From: Stomorhina lunata
Lineage: Eukaryota > Arthropoda > Insecta > Diptera > Rhiniidae
Length of the DNA stretch: 64,000 nt
Assembly: GCA_933228675.1 (NCBI GenBank)
Contig: OW121740.1
Location: forward strand, 163,690,806 to 163,754,805
Direction of reading: 5' to 3'
Shown: one piece after another, positions 35,994 to 46,264 of the stretch
Position numbering within the stretch: position 1 is the first letter of the stretch
Layout: every line of letters begins with the position of its first letter
The notes under the pieces: model-generated
What the model saw: only the letters and a program-made list of their open reading frames with translations
Database searches by the model: none
Told to the model about the DNA's origin: nothing
Made by a program: the position numbers and the translations under genes

Positions 35994-36907
35994 CTTTTTT
36001 CTAAAAGTAATGATTTTCACAGAGGTCGCTTTTTCATCACAAAATTTGTAAGCCTTGATAACACAATTTTTTTCACATGGTCAACGGGAGAAAATTCCCT
36101 TTCTACGATCCTTTTTATTTTTGCGAAAAAAGTAGGCTTCGGCGAAAACATTTTCTTGTATTAAGTTTGAAGTATATAAATATTAATATAAAAATATTTA
36201 ATTAAATAAAAACTGAAAAAGTAACAGATCCGAAGAAAACGATTGAGTAATTCGAAGCCCAATTCATACAATTTTGAAAATTTAACAGGGAGTATTAGCT
36301 TGATGGAACAATACTATCTTCTTCTTGAAGAGATCAGTTTTTCCGCGGTTTCGTCTTTCAAAATATTCAATATTGCTTTTTACTAGTCGCTAGTCTAGAT
36401 AGTGAATAATAGAGCGGTTTCTCTCTTTTATAGTTTTTTACAATCTCGTCAATTTATAGTCATAACTTTTTAAAATTCAATTCGTACCCACCCTAATCGA
36501 ATCGAGTAAAAATCTAGTTTTTAAAAGTTATGACTATAAATTGACGTGGTAGTAAAAAACTATCAAAGAGAGAAATGTTGCCCTTATAGAGCCGCGAACA
36601 CCGATATATAAAATGTTATGATCGGACTTACATAAAATGGCGACACAGTTAACAAAATACAAAAAGGGCGGTATTTGTAGGCGTGGTAAAAAAATAAAAA
36701 AAAATTTAGAATTATTTTTACATTATCTTTAATCCTAGGGGGTGACTGACTCAACTTTTTTTTCGAACCACACTAGTGGATAAGTATTATAACGTACGCA
36801 AAAATATCAATTCATGTCGTCTGTTGCTGGTATTGGTTATGCACTCGCCTGTGGAACAGACTCCGATGTGATTTAGATCTATTACAATAGAGCATTTTTC
36901 ACTGCTT
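35994..36907. other. non-coding spacer with a foldback
   Basis: Contains an inverted repeat: left arm about 36417-36473 and right arm about 36518-36577, sharing CAATTTATAGTCATAACTTT and TAGTTTTTTAC, with a 44-bp loop. The remainder (36578-36907) holds a somewhat GC-richer stretch with no recognisable domain. Confidence 0.7.
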
Positions 36908-39173
36908 AGTATAGAAAATCTCGTCGAAAGTGATTTTCTATATAGAAAATCTCGTCGAAAGTGATTTTCTATATAGAAAATCTCGTCGAAAGTGATTTTC
37001 TATATAGAAAATCTCGTCGAAAGTGATTTTCTATATAGAAAATCTCGTCGAAAGTGATTTTCTATATAGAAAATCTCGTCGTGAGTGATTTTCTATATAG
37101 AAAATCTCGTCGTGAGTGATTTTCTATATAGAAAATCTCGTCGAAAGTGATTTTCTATATAGAAAATCTCGTCGAAAGTGATTTTCTATATAGAAAATCT
37201 CGTCGAAAGTGATTATCTATATAGAAAATCTCGTCGAAAGTGATTTTCTATATAGAAAATCTCGTCGAAAGTGATTTTCTATATAGAAAATCTCGTCGAA
37301 AGTGATTTTCTATATAGAAAATCTCGTCGAAAGTGATTTTCTATATAGAAAATCTCGTCGTGAGTGATTTTCTATATAGAAAATCTCGTCGTGAGTGATT
37401 TTCTATATAGAAAATCTCGTCGAAAGTGATTTTCTATATAGAAAATCTCGTCGAAAGTGATTTTCTATATAGAAAATCTCGTCGAAAGTGATTTTCTATA
37501 TAGAAAATCTCGTCGAAAGTGATTTTCTATATAGAAAATCTCGTCGAAAGTGATTTTCTATATAGAAAATCTCGTCGAAAGTGATTTTCTATATAGAAAA
37601 TCTCGTCGAAAGTGATTTTCTATATAGAAAATCTCGTCGAAAGTGATTTTCTATATAGAAAATCTCGTCGAAAGTGATTTTCTATATAGAAAATCTCGTC
37701 GAAAGTGATTTTCTATATAGAAAATCTCGTCGAAAGTGATTTTCTATATAGAAAATCTCGTCGAAAGCGATTTTCTATATAGAAAATCTCGTCGAAAGTG
37801 ATTTTCTATATAGAAAATCTCGTCGAAAGTGATTTTCTATATAGAAAATCTCGTCGAAAGTGATTTTCTATATAGAAAATCTCGTCGAAAGTGATTTTAT
37901 ATATAGAAAATCTCGTCGAAAGTGATTTTCTATATAGAAAATCTCGTCGAAAGTGATTTTCTATATAGAAAATCTCGTCGAAAGTGATTTTCTATGTAGA
38001 AAATCTCGTCGAAATTAATTTTTATATAGAAAATCTCGTCGAAAGTGATTTTCTATATAGAAAATCTCATCGAAAGTGATCTTCTATATAGAAAATCTCG
38101 TCGAAAGTGATTTTCTATATAGAAAATCTCGTCGAAAGTGATTTTCTATATAGAAAATCTCGTCGAAAGTGATTTTCTATATAGAAAATCTCGTTGAAAG
38201 TGATTTTCTATATAGAAAATCTCGTCGAAAGTGATTTTCTATATAGAAAATCTCGTCGAAATTAATTTTTATATAGAAAATCTCGTCGAAAGTGATTTTC
38301 TATATAGAAAATCTCGTCGAAAGTGATTTTCTATATAGAAAATCTCGTCGAAAGTGATTTTCTATATAGAAAATCTCGTCGAAAGTGATTTTCTATATAG
38401 AAAATCTCGTCGAAAGTGATTATCTATATAGAAAATCTCGTCGAAAGTGATTTTCTATATAGAAAATCTCGTCGAAAGTGATTTTCTATATAGAAAATCT
38501 CGTCGAAAGTGATTTTCTATATAGAAAATCTCGTCGAAAGTGATTTTCTATATAGAAAATCTCGTCGAAAGTGATTTTCTATATAGAAAATCTCGTCGAA
38601 AGTGATTTTCTATATAGAAAATTTCATCGAAAGTGATTTTCTATATAGAAAATCTCGTCGAAAGTGATTTTCTATATAGAAAATCTCGTCGAAAGTGATT
38701 TTCTATATAGAAAATCTCGTCGAAAGTGATTGTCTATATAGAAAATCTCGTCGAAAGTGATTTTCTATATAGAAAATCTCGTCGAAAGTGATTTTCTATA
38801 TAGAAAATCTCGTCGAAAGTGATTTTCTATATAGAAAATCTCGTCGAAAGTGATTTTCTATATAGAAAATTTCATCGAAAGTGATTTTCTATATAGAAAA
38901 TCTCGTCGAAAGTGATTTTCTATATAGAAAATCTCGTCGAAAGTTATTTTCTACATAGAAAATCTCGTCGAAAGTGATTTTTTATATAGAAAATCACTTT
39001 CTACGTAGAAAAAATCACTTTTCTATATAGAAAATCTCGTCGAAAGTGATTTTCTATATAGAAAATCTCGTCGAAAGTGATTTTCTATATAGAAAATCTC
39101 GTCGAAAGTGATTTTCTATATAGAAAATCTCGTCGAAAGTGATTTTCTATATAGAAAATCTCGTCGAAAATCT
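36908..39173 (+). repeat. 31-bp palindromic satellite, main array
   Basis: About 73 tandem 31-bp units. Each contains the perfect 20-bp palindrome GATTTTCTATATAGAAAATC plus TCGTCGAAAGT. Units are highly homogeneous. Higher-order marks: a CGTCGTGAGTG doublet at 37081/37112 recurs at 37360/37391 (279 bp, 9 units), and an ATTTCATCGA variant at 38621 recurs at 38869 (248 bp, 8 units). Near 38985-39030 the array shows a short orientation switch (AAAATCACTTTCTACGTAG). Both boundaries are abrupt. Confidence 0.97.
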
Positions 39174-39324
39174 CGGTTTTTGTCTTTGCTAAATAAAATC
39201 AAATTTATCTTTATCATATTATTATATTCATTCTTGCTGTTGGTTTCTATGAAATATTTTTTACTCTAATTAAATGTTGAAAATTATGCAACTACATATA
39301 CATATATATAAATATATGCATGTA

Positions 39325-39974
39325 TTGGGTATAGAAGTTAATAATATCGATTTAGACGTACATACGCCATAACTATCGCATATGGTTCTTGACAATAATC
39401 ACAAATATGGTATTTCGGAGGGTAAACATCTGGCATTATGATTAAGTAGAAGAATACGGATGCTAAAAGTTATCGATTGTAGAAGCAATGGTGATACAGG
39501 CTATTTTGGTACAGGAGACAAAATACGGCCTCTTCAACATAAGGGTGTTTTGTATTATGAGCTGTTGAAATCTTATCAGACGATCACTGGAAACCTGTAC
39601 TGAAGACAATTGGTTCGTTTGAAGAGGACAGTCAACGAAAAGCGAGCAGAAAATTTGACCATTTGGAAAACAGTGAATAGAATATTTTGGCTGACCCGCC
39701 TTATAGTCCAGATCTTTCCCCTTCTGATTACAATTTGTTTCAATCGATGTTGAACGGGCTTAATGGAGTATGATTCACTTTAAAACGGGGTATCAGAAAT
39801 TGACATCATTTATTTTCTACCTCTTTTGGCGCGGAATTCATATGCTACCAGAGAGATGGGAAAAAGTAGTGGCTAACGATATACAAAACTTTGAACAATG
39901 TATCATCTCATTTTGTTATTATAATAAATAAATTTTCAAGCATAGAAATCGACATTCATAGTTTGTATACCCAA
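39325..39974 (+). mobile_element. internally deleted mariner element with degenerate transposase
   Basis: 650 bp with inverted ends TTGGGTATA and TATACCCAA, each flanked by TA. Inside are traces of a mariner (DD34D-type) transposase: a GVLYYELLKS-like segment near 39544, LKRTVNEKRAEN near 39625, DPPYSPDLSPSDYNLFQSM near 39694-39750, and an ICYQRDGKK-like tail near 39840 matching the family's C-terminal ERWEKVV region. The block normally carrying the second catalytic Asp is missing, and frames change, so it is dead. Full mariners are about 1.3 kb, so roughly half is lost. Confidence 0.78.
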
Positions 39975-40073
39975 TATATACTTATATATTTGCTTTTATA
40001 TGTATGTATATAATTTATCACAAATTTCATATATTTCACTATGACATTAATCGATTATGGGAAAGAGGAAGTA

Positions 40074-41377
40074 ATGGGTATTTTTTTTAGAGGTATAGAA
40101 CTTCGAATTGAAATAAAAGACAAGAAAATCGTTTTAATGTCCATCAATTTGGCTTTATTGGAAGGATAATTTTATGCCATTAATGTTTAAATATGATTTC
40201 GGGCATGTGGCCGCCGCGGCTGGCTCGAATAAAGCCAATTCTACAGGTCCAATTTGCAACTACTTTTTCGAGCATATGGGGCCGTATGTTGGCAATAACG
40301 CCACGAATGTTGGCTTCCAAGTCCCCTAACGTTTCTGGTTTGTTGGCGTAGACGAGCGACTTCACATATCCCCAAAGAAAATAATCCAGTGGTGTCAAAT
40401 CGCACGATCTTGGTGGCCAATTGACAGGTCCATTCCGCGAAATTATGCGCTTATCGAATGTTTCCTTCAATAAATCAATTGTGACGTGCGCTGTGTGGCA
40501 TGTAGCGTCGTCTTGTTGGAACCACAACTCATCCACATTCATGCCATCCAATTGGGGAACAAAATAGTCGGTTATCATGGCTCTATACCGGTCTCCATTT
40601 ATGGTAACTGACTCTCCAGCATTATTTCGGAAGAAGTATGGCCCAATGACTCCACCAGCCCATAGAGCACACCAAACAGTCAGTTTTTGTGGATGTAATG
40701 GCGTCTCAAGGGTCTCATGTGGATTCTCTTCATTCCAAATGCGGCAATTTTGCTTGTTGATGTAGCCATTCAACCAAAAATGAGCCTCATTACTGAACAA
40801 AATTTTGCGATGAAAATCAGCATCGAGATCAATCTCATTTTCGGCCCATACACCAAAATCACGACTCATTGCATGGTCTCGCGGCTTTAATTCTTGCTCA
40901 AGCTGGATCTTGTAAGGTCGCAAGCCAAGATCTTTGCGCAAAATCTTCCATAAAGTTGATGGACAAAGCTCCAATTGCTGTGCACGGTGGCGAATCGATT
41001 CATTCGGGTCCTCTTCAACACTTTGCTCTACAGCGGCAATTGTTTCTTCGGTGCGCACTGTTCGACGTCGCTGCGGATGCGTATTATCACATAGAGTAAA
41101 CGTAGTGCGAAAACGATCCATGGTTAACCGAATTAATTGCTCTGATGGACGATTATGTCGACCATAAAATGGACGGAGCTTGCGGTAAACTTCGCGAACT
41201 GAACCATTATTTTCGAAATAAATTTGCACGATTTGCAAGCGTTGTTCTTTTGTCAACCTGTTCATGATGAAATGGCAAACCAAACTAAATATTAATCACT
41301 TGACAGCTGACAAAATGGCCGCCAGTTAAAAAAGTGATGCCAACTTTAAGTTCTATACCTCAATAAAAAACACCCGA
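40074..41377 (-). mobile_element. mariner element, DD41D (rosa-like)
   Basis: 1304 bp with imperfect terminal inverted repeats sharing GGGTRTTTTTT and GAGGTATAGAACTT, flanked by TA (40072-40073 and 41378-41379). It carries one long transposase frame on the minus strand. GC content is visibly higher than the flanking DNA, as expected for a recent insertion into AT-rich sequence. The catalytic spacing fits the DD41D mariner group first known as rosa from tephritid flies. Confidence 0.86.
40180..41283 (-). CDS. mariner transposase, DD41D family, intact frame with first catalytic Asp replaced
   Basis: 367 residues with no internal stop. M7 (codon at 41265) may be the true start, since LTKEQR at residues 10-15 is where relatives usually begin; M1 is the longest option. 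Residues ~10-130 form the paired helix-turn-helix DNA-binding region with a RRRTVRTEE linker. In the catalytic core, FSNEAHFWLNGY (163-174) corresponds to the family's usual FSDEAHF, so the first Asp is Asn165 here. The second Asp is D258 in WFQQDDATCHTA, and the third is D300 in DLTPLDYFLWGY, 41 residues apart. By family it would be a nuclear cut-and-paste transposase acting on the surrounding inverted repeats at TA targets. The D-to-N change predicts loss of metal binding and cleavage; DNA binding could remain. Confidence 0.92.
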   Translation of the reverse strand: MVCHFIMNRLTKEQRLQIVQIYFENNGSVREVYRKLRPFYGRHNRPSEQLIRLTMDRFRTTFTLCDNTHPQRRRTVRTEETIAAVEQSVEEDPNESIRHRAQQLELCPSTLWKILRKDLGLRPYKIQLEQELKPRDHAMSRDFGVWAENEIDLDADFHRKILFSNEAHFWLNGYINKQNCRIWNEENPHETLETPLHPQKLTVWCALWAGGVIGPYFFRNNAGESVTINGDRYRAMITDYFVPQLDGMNVDELWFQQDDATCHTAHVTIDLLKETFDKRIISRNGPVNWPPRSCDLTPLDYFLWGYVKSLVYANKPETLGDLEANIRGVIANIRPHMLEKVVANWTCRIGFIRASRGGHMPEIIFKH

Positions 41378-42464
41378 TATAAACGAACGATTTTGCCTTA
41401 ATAATTCTTGTATTATAAACACAAACTAAAGAATGTGTGTTAATGCAATCCTTCTATATCCTTTATAGGTGTCTGTAGATATGTATGTATGTATGCATGA
41501 GATGGTGAACTTTAAGACGGTTGATGATGCGATTGGGTAAGTATTTCTATGTTTGTGTTATTTATAAACGTGCTTTTAGTTTACTAATTGGAATATTGAA
41601 ATATTATTCAAACCATTATTTGTAAAATCAAATATAAATCAGCATTTGAGTCTTGAATACGTATAGGAAAATGTATACAAACACAAAGATACAAAGATAC
41701 ATATATGTATGTGTACAACAACCCACACACGAGCTTAAATAATGAATAAAATTTATGCAAATTTAGCTAGAACCGGAAATGCAGAAATCAGTAAATTTCT
41801 TAGAATTTATATTAAAAACTTAAAGTTTCCAAATCTCTTGTTTTTTGGATAATAGAAACTTTGAGTGCAGTTGATGTTAGGGTTATACTAATGAGTACCT
41901 AAGAAATTTGAGGGATTAGTTTTTCCTCGATATTAAAATAATGTTTTGTTTAATTATTTTTAGAAAATTTAATAATGCTTATTTACAGCTGAAATTTATA
42001 ACCACTTAAGCTTCGATATACAAACGAGTATGTACTCGTGTATGCGTATATGGGGGAGAAAATAAGCAAAATTTTGTAATTAGTTGAAAATATATCACAA
42101 TTGTTCTAAATCATATTAACAAAACCTCAAATGAACGCACATGTTAATTCTTTTATTCATAGCTACGACTCGAAGTATAAATTTCTATGGAAATTCTAAT
42201 AATATTTGTTTAAGTTTGTTTGTAAGACGTAAGGAGCAGAGGTATAATTGTGTACCTGCTCTTATGTGTATAGAATATTAAGTATTTAAAATTTAAATTA
42301 ATTAACTAAAGGTTACAAGATTAGTAACTGGGAAAGTCAATTTAAATTAAATTTGATTTTGAATTTTAAGAGATTTTAAAGCTAAATTTATGTGAAATAT
42401 TTATTTTCAAATTTTTAAATTTTTAAATTTTTGGCAATATTTCCTGATTAATATAATTTTTATA
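41378..42464. other. non-coding spacer
   Basis: AT-rich with TATG/CATA runs near 41480-41495 and 41695-41712. No gene, RNA or transposon end recognised before the mini-me-like copy at 42465. Confidence 0.65.
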
Positions 42465-44047
42465 GCTGGAAATGGTATTATAAGTTTGTGCTTATGTATG
42501 TAACGCATAGAAATATTTGTCTTAGATCCACCTTTTAGTATACCAATAGGCTTAGACTTACACTTTTTGAGTCGATTTAGCGATGTCAGTCCGTAAGTTC
42601 GTCACTCTGGGCGGCTTGCTGGCTGGGCCCCCATGTAAACCATGTAATCAAAGCAATTCTAAAGATAAATTGATAATTTTTTTTGATAGTGGGACCATGG
42701 CTATTGAAATTCGTCAAAATCGGTCCAATATTTATGGTACCTCCCATAGGTCCCACTTCCCGAAATTGATATATTGGCTACAAATATTAATATTTTTCCA
42801 TGAAGTTTAAATTCAATACTGCTAATAATAATACTAAAATCACTGTACCCAATTTCGTTGAAATCGGTCCACATTTGACCATAGCTCCCATACAAACTCT
42901 TCTGTCAAAACCCACTTAATGAGATAAAAATCACTAAAACGCTCGTAAATATGAAGATTATGAGAATTTTGAGTTGATTTTTTGTATGCGTAATTTTTGT
43001 AAAAACTGTAATCACCCACCCACATTGTCAAACGTTTGAAATTTGATGACTTTTATATTTGATATCAAAAGTTTTTTTTAAACTTTTTTCAAACCTGAAC
43101 AGATGTTTGAGATTCACATTCATTTTCAAATGAGGATTCATTTGAGAATAAACGTTTGAAAAATAATAGTTTCTCAAATTGAGAATAAAGGTTATTCTCA
43201 AATCATTATCAAACCCTAAGATGATTTGAGAATAATTTGAAAAATGGTGTTATATAAATTTGATATCAAACCTTATTTCAAATTTTTTTCAAACATTAAT
43301 AAAAATAATTTATGTTAAAAAAAATTAATGTTTAAGACATTTTAAAAGAAATACGTTATTTTTTCGGATTTTTTAAAATTGATCCATATTTGACCATAAA
43401 ACCTTGCTTAAAAAATGTCAAGATTAAAAATTCAATAATATTCATTTGCATAAGTAAATTTTCTTTGTTTCTTAAATTTTTTTTTTACCTAACAATAAAA
43501 AAATTATATTTCAAGCAAAAGAATTCAAATATGATGCACGTTTTCAAAAACAAAATAAACAAACTCAAAAATATTAAAAATACAACGCCATTTTATTAAT
43601 GTTCCACATGTAGATGATATCCACATTTGAAAAACCTTTGAGAATGAGGTTTGATAATGATTTGAGAATAAAGGCATTTCTCAATTTGAGAATAAAGTCC
43701 CCTTTTTGTTGAGAACGCTATTATTCTCAAATCAGTATCAAATCAGTATCAAACGTTTGTCCTTTGAAAAAAGATTTATTTTCAAATCATCCTCAATTTG
43801 AGAATAAACCTTTTTTCTTACTGGGCAATTTGCCAAATTTCGATATGATAAGTCCACATTTTACCCTGGCTCTCTTATAAATCCAAACGACGGAAATAGC
43901 TTAAATATATAAGTTTTGAGAAAATGTTTGTATGATAGAAAAATTTAGCAAATATCTGTCTTTATACAAGAAAAAGAACACCTTTGACCTTAGTGGTGAA
44001 GGGTATCGTATGGTCGGGTTTGACCGACTATAGCACTTTTTTACTTG
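42465..44047 (+). mobile_element. mini-me-like element, copy R4, interrupted
   Basis: Left end degenerate (CTGGAAATGGTATTATAAG matches the GGTGGAAAGGGTATTATAAG region of R2), then the core GAGTCGATTTAGCGATGTC (42570-42588) with a mutated GTCC tract. The right end is intact (GTGGTGAAGGGTATCGTATG, GGTC...GACC hairpin, TTACTTG). The middle is split by the 811-bp copy 3 of the 775-bp family. Without it the length is about 770 bp, close to R2 (791 bp). Confidence 0.78.
43015..43825. mobile_element. 775-bp-family inverted-repeat element, copy 3
   Basis: Runs from CCCACCCACATTGTCAAACG (damaged left terminus) to TTCTTACTGGG, in the same orientation as copy 2 and without the nested 1765-bp element. 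It sits inside the mini-me-like copy R4. The uninterrupted site in R2 and R3 reads GTAATCAATTTG; here CA is found on both sides, suggesting a 2-bp target duplication. Where copy 2 carries the nested insertion this copy has GATGCACGTTTTCAAAAAC. No coding capacity. Confidence 0.83.
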
Positions 44048-44406
44048 TTTTTTAATACGAATTAATACAAATTTTGTACAAATTCATCCGACATTCAAAT
44101 GTTGACATATTACAGTACTACCTACAGTACTTCAAAAAAATTTAAATTGTTGCTATACAGTTCTGTGGCTTGTTGCTAAAAGGGTCAATGTCTAAAAAAA
44201 AGTTTTGAGAAAATTTGATTTAAATTTTTTATTTTTCATTGCCTAGAAAAACCCTTTTTAATCTGTTCTGAGTTAAGTTAGAGACCACCTGTTGGAGCCA
44301 AATAAAAGAAGGTAAATAAAAAAATATAATGCAATGATTAACTCTAAACAGCAAAATTGAAATTGGCCCTTTTAGCTCCAAACCACAGAATTGATCACAA
44401 CAATAT
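44048..44406. other. non-coding spacer
   Basis: AT-rich, non-periodic. Nothing recognised. Confidence 0.6.
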
Positions 44407-45160
44407 TGTCACGAATTTTAAAGTTATCCGCTCCATTGTGCCAAGTTCACTACTTTTAATTCTTCCCCTAGCTTTCTATAATGTTTCTGTTGATGTTGTT
44501 GTTATTCTGTTTATGTCTATAAGCAGAGCAACATGTTTCTCTTATTTGCTATAGTATATAGTATAGCAACATTTTTCTCTTTTATCTACATTATCTCTCT
44601 CTGTTGCTGTTAGCTTCAGATATACTATTTGTACATTCATGTGAGAATGTATCGGAACAAGAATGAACTTTTGTGAGCGACATCCCAGCTAGCAATTTGG
44701 TGATTGTTGACGATAATATAAGAAAAATGAGTCTTTCGGTATTTGTATAGATGATCAAAAACTGATTAATCAGCTTGGTGATCTAAAAAGCATTCCAAAA
44801 AGACTCCTTAAAACTTAGAAAACGACTAGTTTACAAAAGCACAAACAATTCTTGCAGAATGTGTGCAGTCAAAATCTTATCATGCAAACGATTCTAATAC
44901 GACTGTTTTTATGTTATTTTAATCAGTTTGGAGATCAAAACAGACCACAAAAAGACTCAGAAAATACCTTGAAAGCGACTATTTTAAAGCAGAATGTGTG
45001 CAATCAGCTGGTAATCGAAAAAGTGTACAAAAAGACTCATAGACGCTTAGCAAGCGACTAGTTAAAAATAGCACAAAAAATCTTGTAAAATGTGCGTAAC
45101 TAACTAACTATTTTTAGGTGATTAATAAAATACCACCAAAAGACTAGTATCTCATTATAG

Positions 45161-45250
45161 GTGATGTGGCTTAGTTGGTTAGCACGTCGACTACTAAGCA
45201 TAACATATCATATTCAGCAGCCTAGGTTCGATCCACGGTCTCGAAAACAT
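45161..45250 (+). ncRNA. tRNA-like segment, probable SINE head or tRNA pseudogene
   Basis: Contains a good RNA polymerase III A box, TGGCTTAGTTGG (45167-45178), and B box, GGTTCGATCC (45225-45234), 46 bases apart. The region between holds TAGCACGTCGACTACTAAGC, resembling a D-stem to anticodon-arm layout with a long variable part. I cannot fold a clean acceptor stem or assign an anticodon. Its position inside a non-coding insert points to a tRNA-derived SINE rather than a functional tRNA gene. Confidence 0.55.
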
Positions 45251-45280
45251 CAATTTCTGTAATTATTAACGCAACTTCAC

Positions 45281-45340
45281 TGTTCTAAAAATAGATATGA
45301 TATTCTAAAAATAGATATGATGTTCTAAAAATAGATATAC
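45281..45340 (+). repeat. three 20-bp tandem units
   Basis: Three successive copies of NNTTCTAAAAATAGATATGA-type units, the last ending ATAC. They lie just downstream of the tRNA-like segment, a place where SINE tails often carry short tandem repeats. Confidence 0.85.
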
Positions 45341-45830
45341 TATGTTGAGTAATAAAAAGCTTTATTCTTTTTTTAACAAATCTAGCAAAATGTGTGCAGT
45401 CATATTTACCATTTTCTTACACAAAAAGATCATTTCTGACTCATAAGTGATATCATAAATGATCATTTAAATCGTGCAGTGAAGTCAAAAAAGACTTATA
45501 TTTGGATAAAACTTTCCAAAATTGTAATCAACGACAGCAGCTCTTTGTTTGTTCTCTACTATATAAGGCCAATGGGAGGGTGTTGTGTTTTAATTGAGAC
45601 GCGTATAAGAGAACAATGTGACTAAGAATGTTTGTAAATCAGTTTTGTGAAGTTTTTTTTACAGTTTTTGTAAAAGTGTGTTTAAAGTGATTAACTCTAA
45701 AGTTAATAAAAATATAACTTTGTAAAACTACATAAAGTGTTAATTTTGTTTTTTGGTGGTTTGCAAAATATATAATAATATTTTTTTAAAGAGAAATAAC
45801 ACTCAGCCAAGTAATGAATATTGAGCCTAT

Positions 45831-46240
45831 ATTCAATACCGACTACGAACCAAATATAATATTTTTAAGGAGAAGCAAAAAACTGTTTAATATCCAAAGT
45901 ATTTAAATAGAAGTCTATATTTTTTCCAAAGAAATTTTCCAATTAAGAAATTTTATATAAATTGGTTCATTGACGGTATAATATAGGTTCTCGATAAAGG
46001 GTATGTGGAGAGCCTATATTCAATACCGTCTATGAACCATTTTTTCAAAATCACTTATTATCGGAAAACTGCTTTTTAATAATTTAAATAAATCTATTTC
46101 AAAACTTTGGCTTAAATATATTGTATAAGTACAATAGAATAAATATTGACTTCTATTTAAATATTTTGGATCGTAAAAAGTTTTTTACCTCTTTTTAAAA
46201 ATATTCTATTTGGTTTATAGTCGGTATTGAATATAAGCTC
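45831..46240. repeat. foldback element with nested hairpin
   Basis: The outer left arm (about 45831-45925) and right arm (about 46135-46240) are reverse complements sharing CTATATTCAATACCGACTA-like, CCAAATANAATATTTTTAA and TATTTAAATAGAAGTC. Inside, a second inverted repeat pairs TTGGTTCATTGACGGTAT (about 45961) with ATACCGTCTATGAACCA (about 46037-46053). Some of the outer-arm motif (GAGCCTATATTCAATACCG) recurs in the inner hairpin. No coding sequence. Confidence 0.75.
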
Positions 46241-46264
46241 TCGATATCTGAATTCGATTATATT

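Larger units (their letters stand above)
44684..45520. mobile_element. 837-bp insertion in the LTR, SINE/composite-like
   Basis: Defined by comparison with the LTR at 28295: the LTR sequence stops after GAGCGACAT and resumes at ATTGTAATCAACGAC. The insert begins CCCAGCTAGCAATTTGG and ends TTTCCAAA. Its left half has loosely repeated blocks (CAAAAAGACTC, AAGCGACTA, GCAGAATGTGTGCAGTC-like) with a period near 125 bp. The right half carries a tRNA-like segment and a 20-bp triplication. No target duplication longer than 2 bp (AT) is evident, so the mobilising mechanism is unknown. Confidence 0.6.
44407..45801 (+). mobile_element. second LTR copy, Ty3/gypsy-like, split by an insertion
   Basis: Begins TGTCACGAATTTTAAAG after ATAT and can be followed to about AATAACA at 45801. 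Segment order matches the solo LTR at 28295-28876 (GTTATCCGCYCCATTGTG, TTAGCTTCAGAT, CAGCTCTTTGTTT, AATTGAGACGCGTATAA, TTAACTCTAAAGTTAATAA). It has a better TATA box, TATATAAGG near 45561. Removing the 837-bp insert at 44684-45520 leaves 558 bp. The right flank is not ATAT, so the 3' boundary or flank has changed. No internal retrotransposon region is seen. Confidence 0.68.

Noticed and set aside
40577..41167. Plus-strand frames opposite the mariner transposase
   Set aside because: They are antisense shadows of the minus-strand transposase and carry no domain.
44407..45801. Full-length retrotransposon between the LTR copies at 28295 and 44407
   Set aside because: The copies are 16 kb apart with unrelated repeats between them and no gag or pol sequence; they are independent solo LTR-like remnants.
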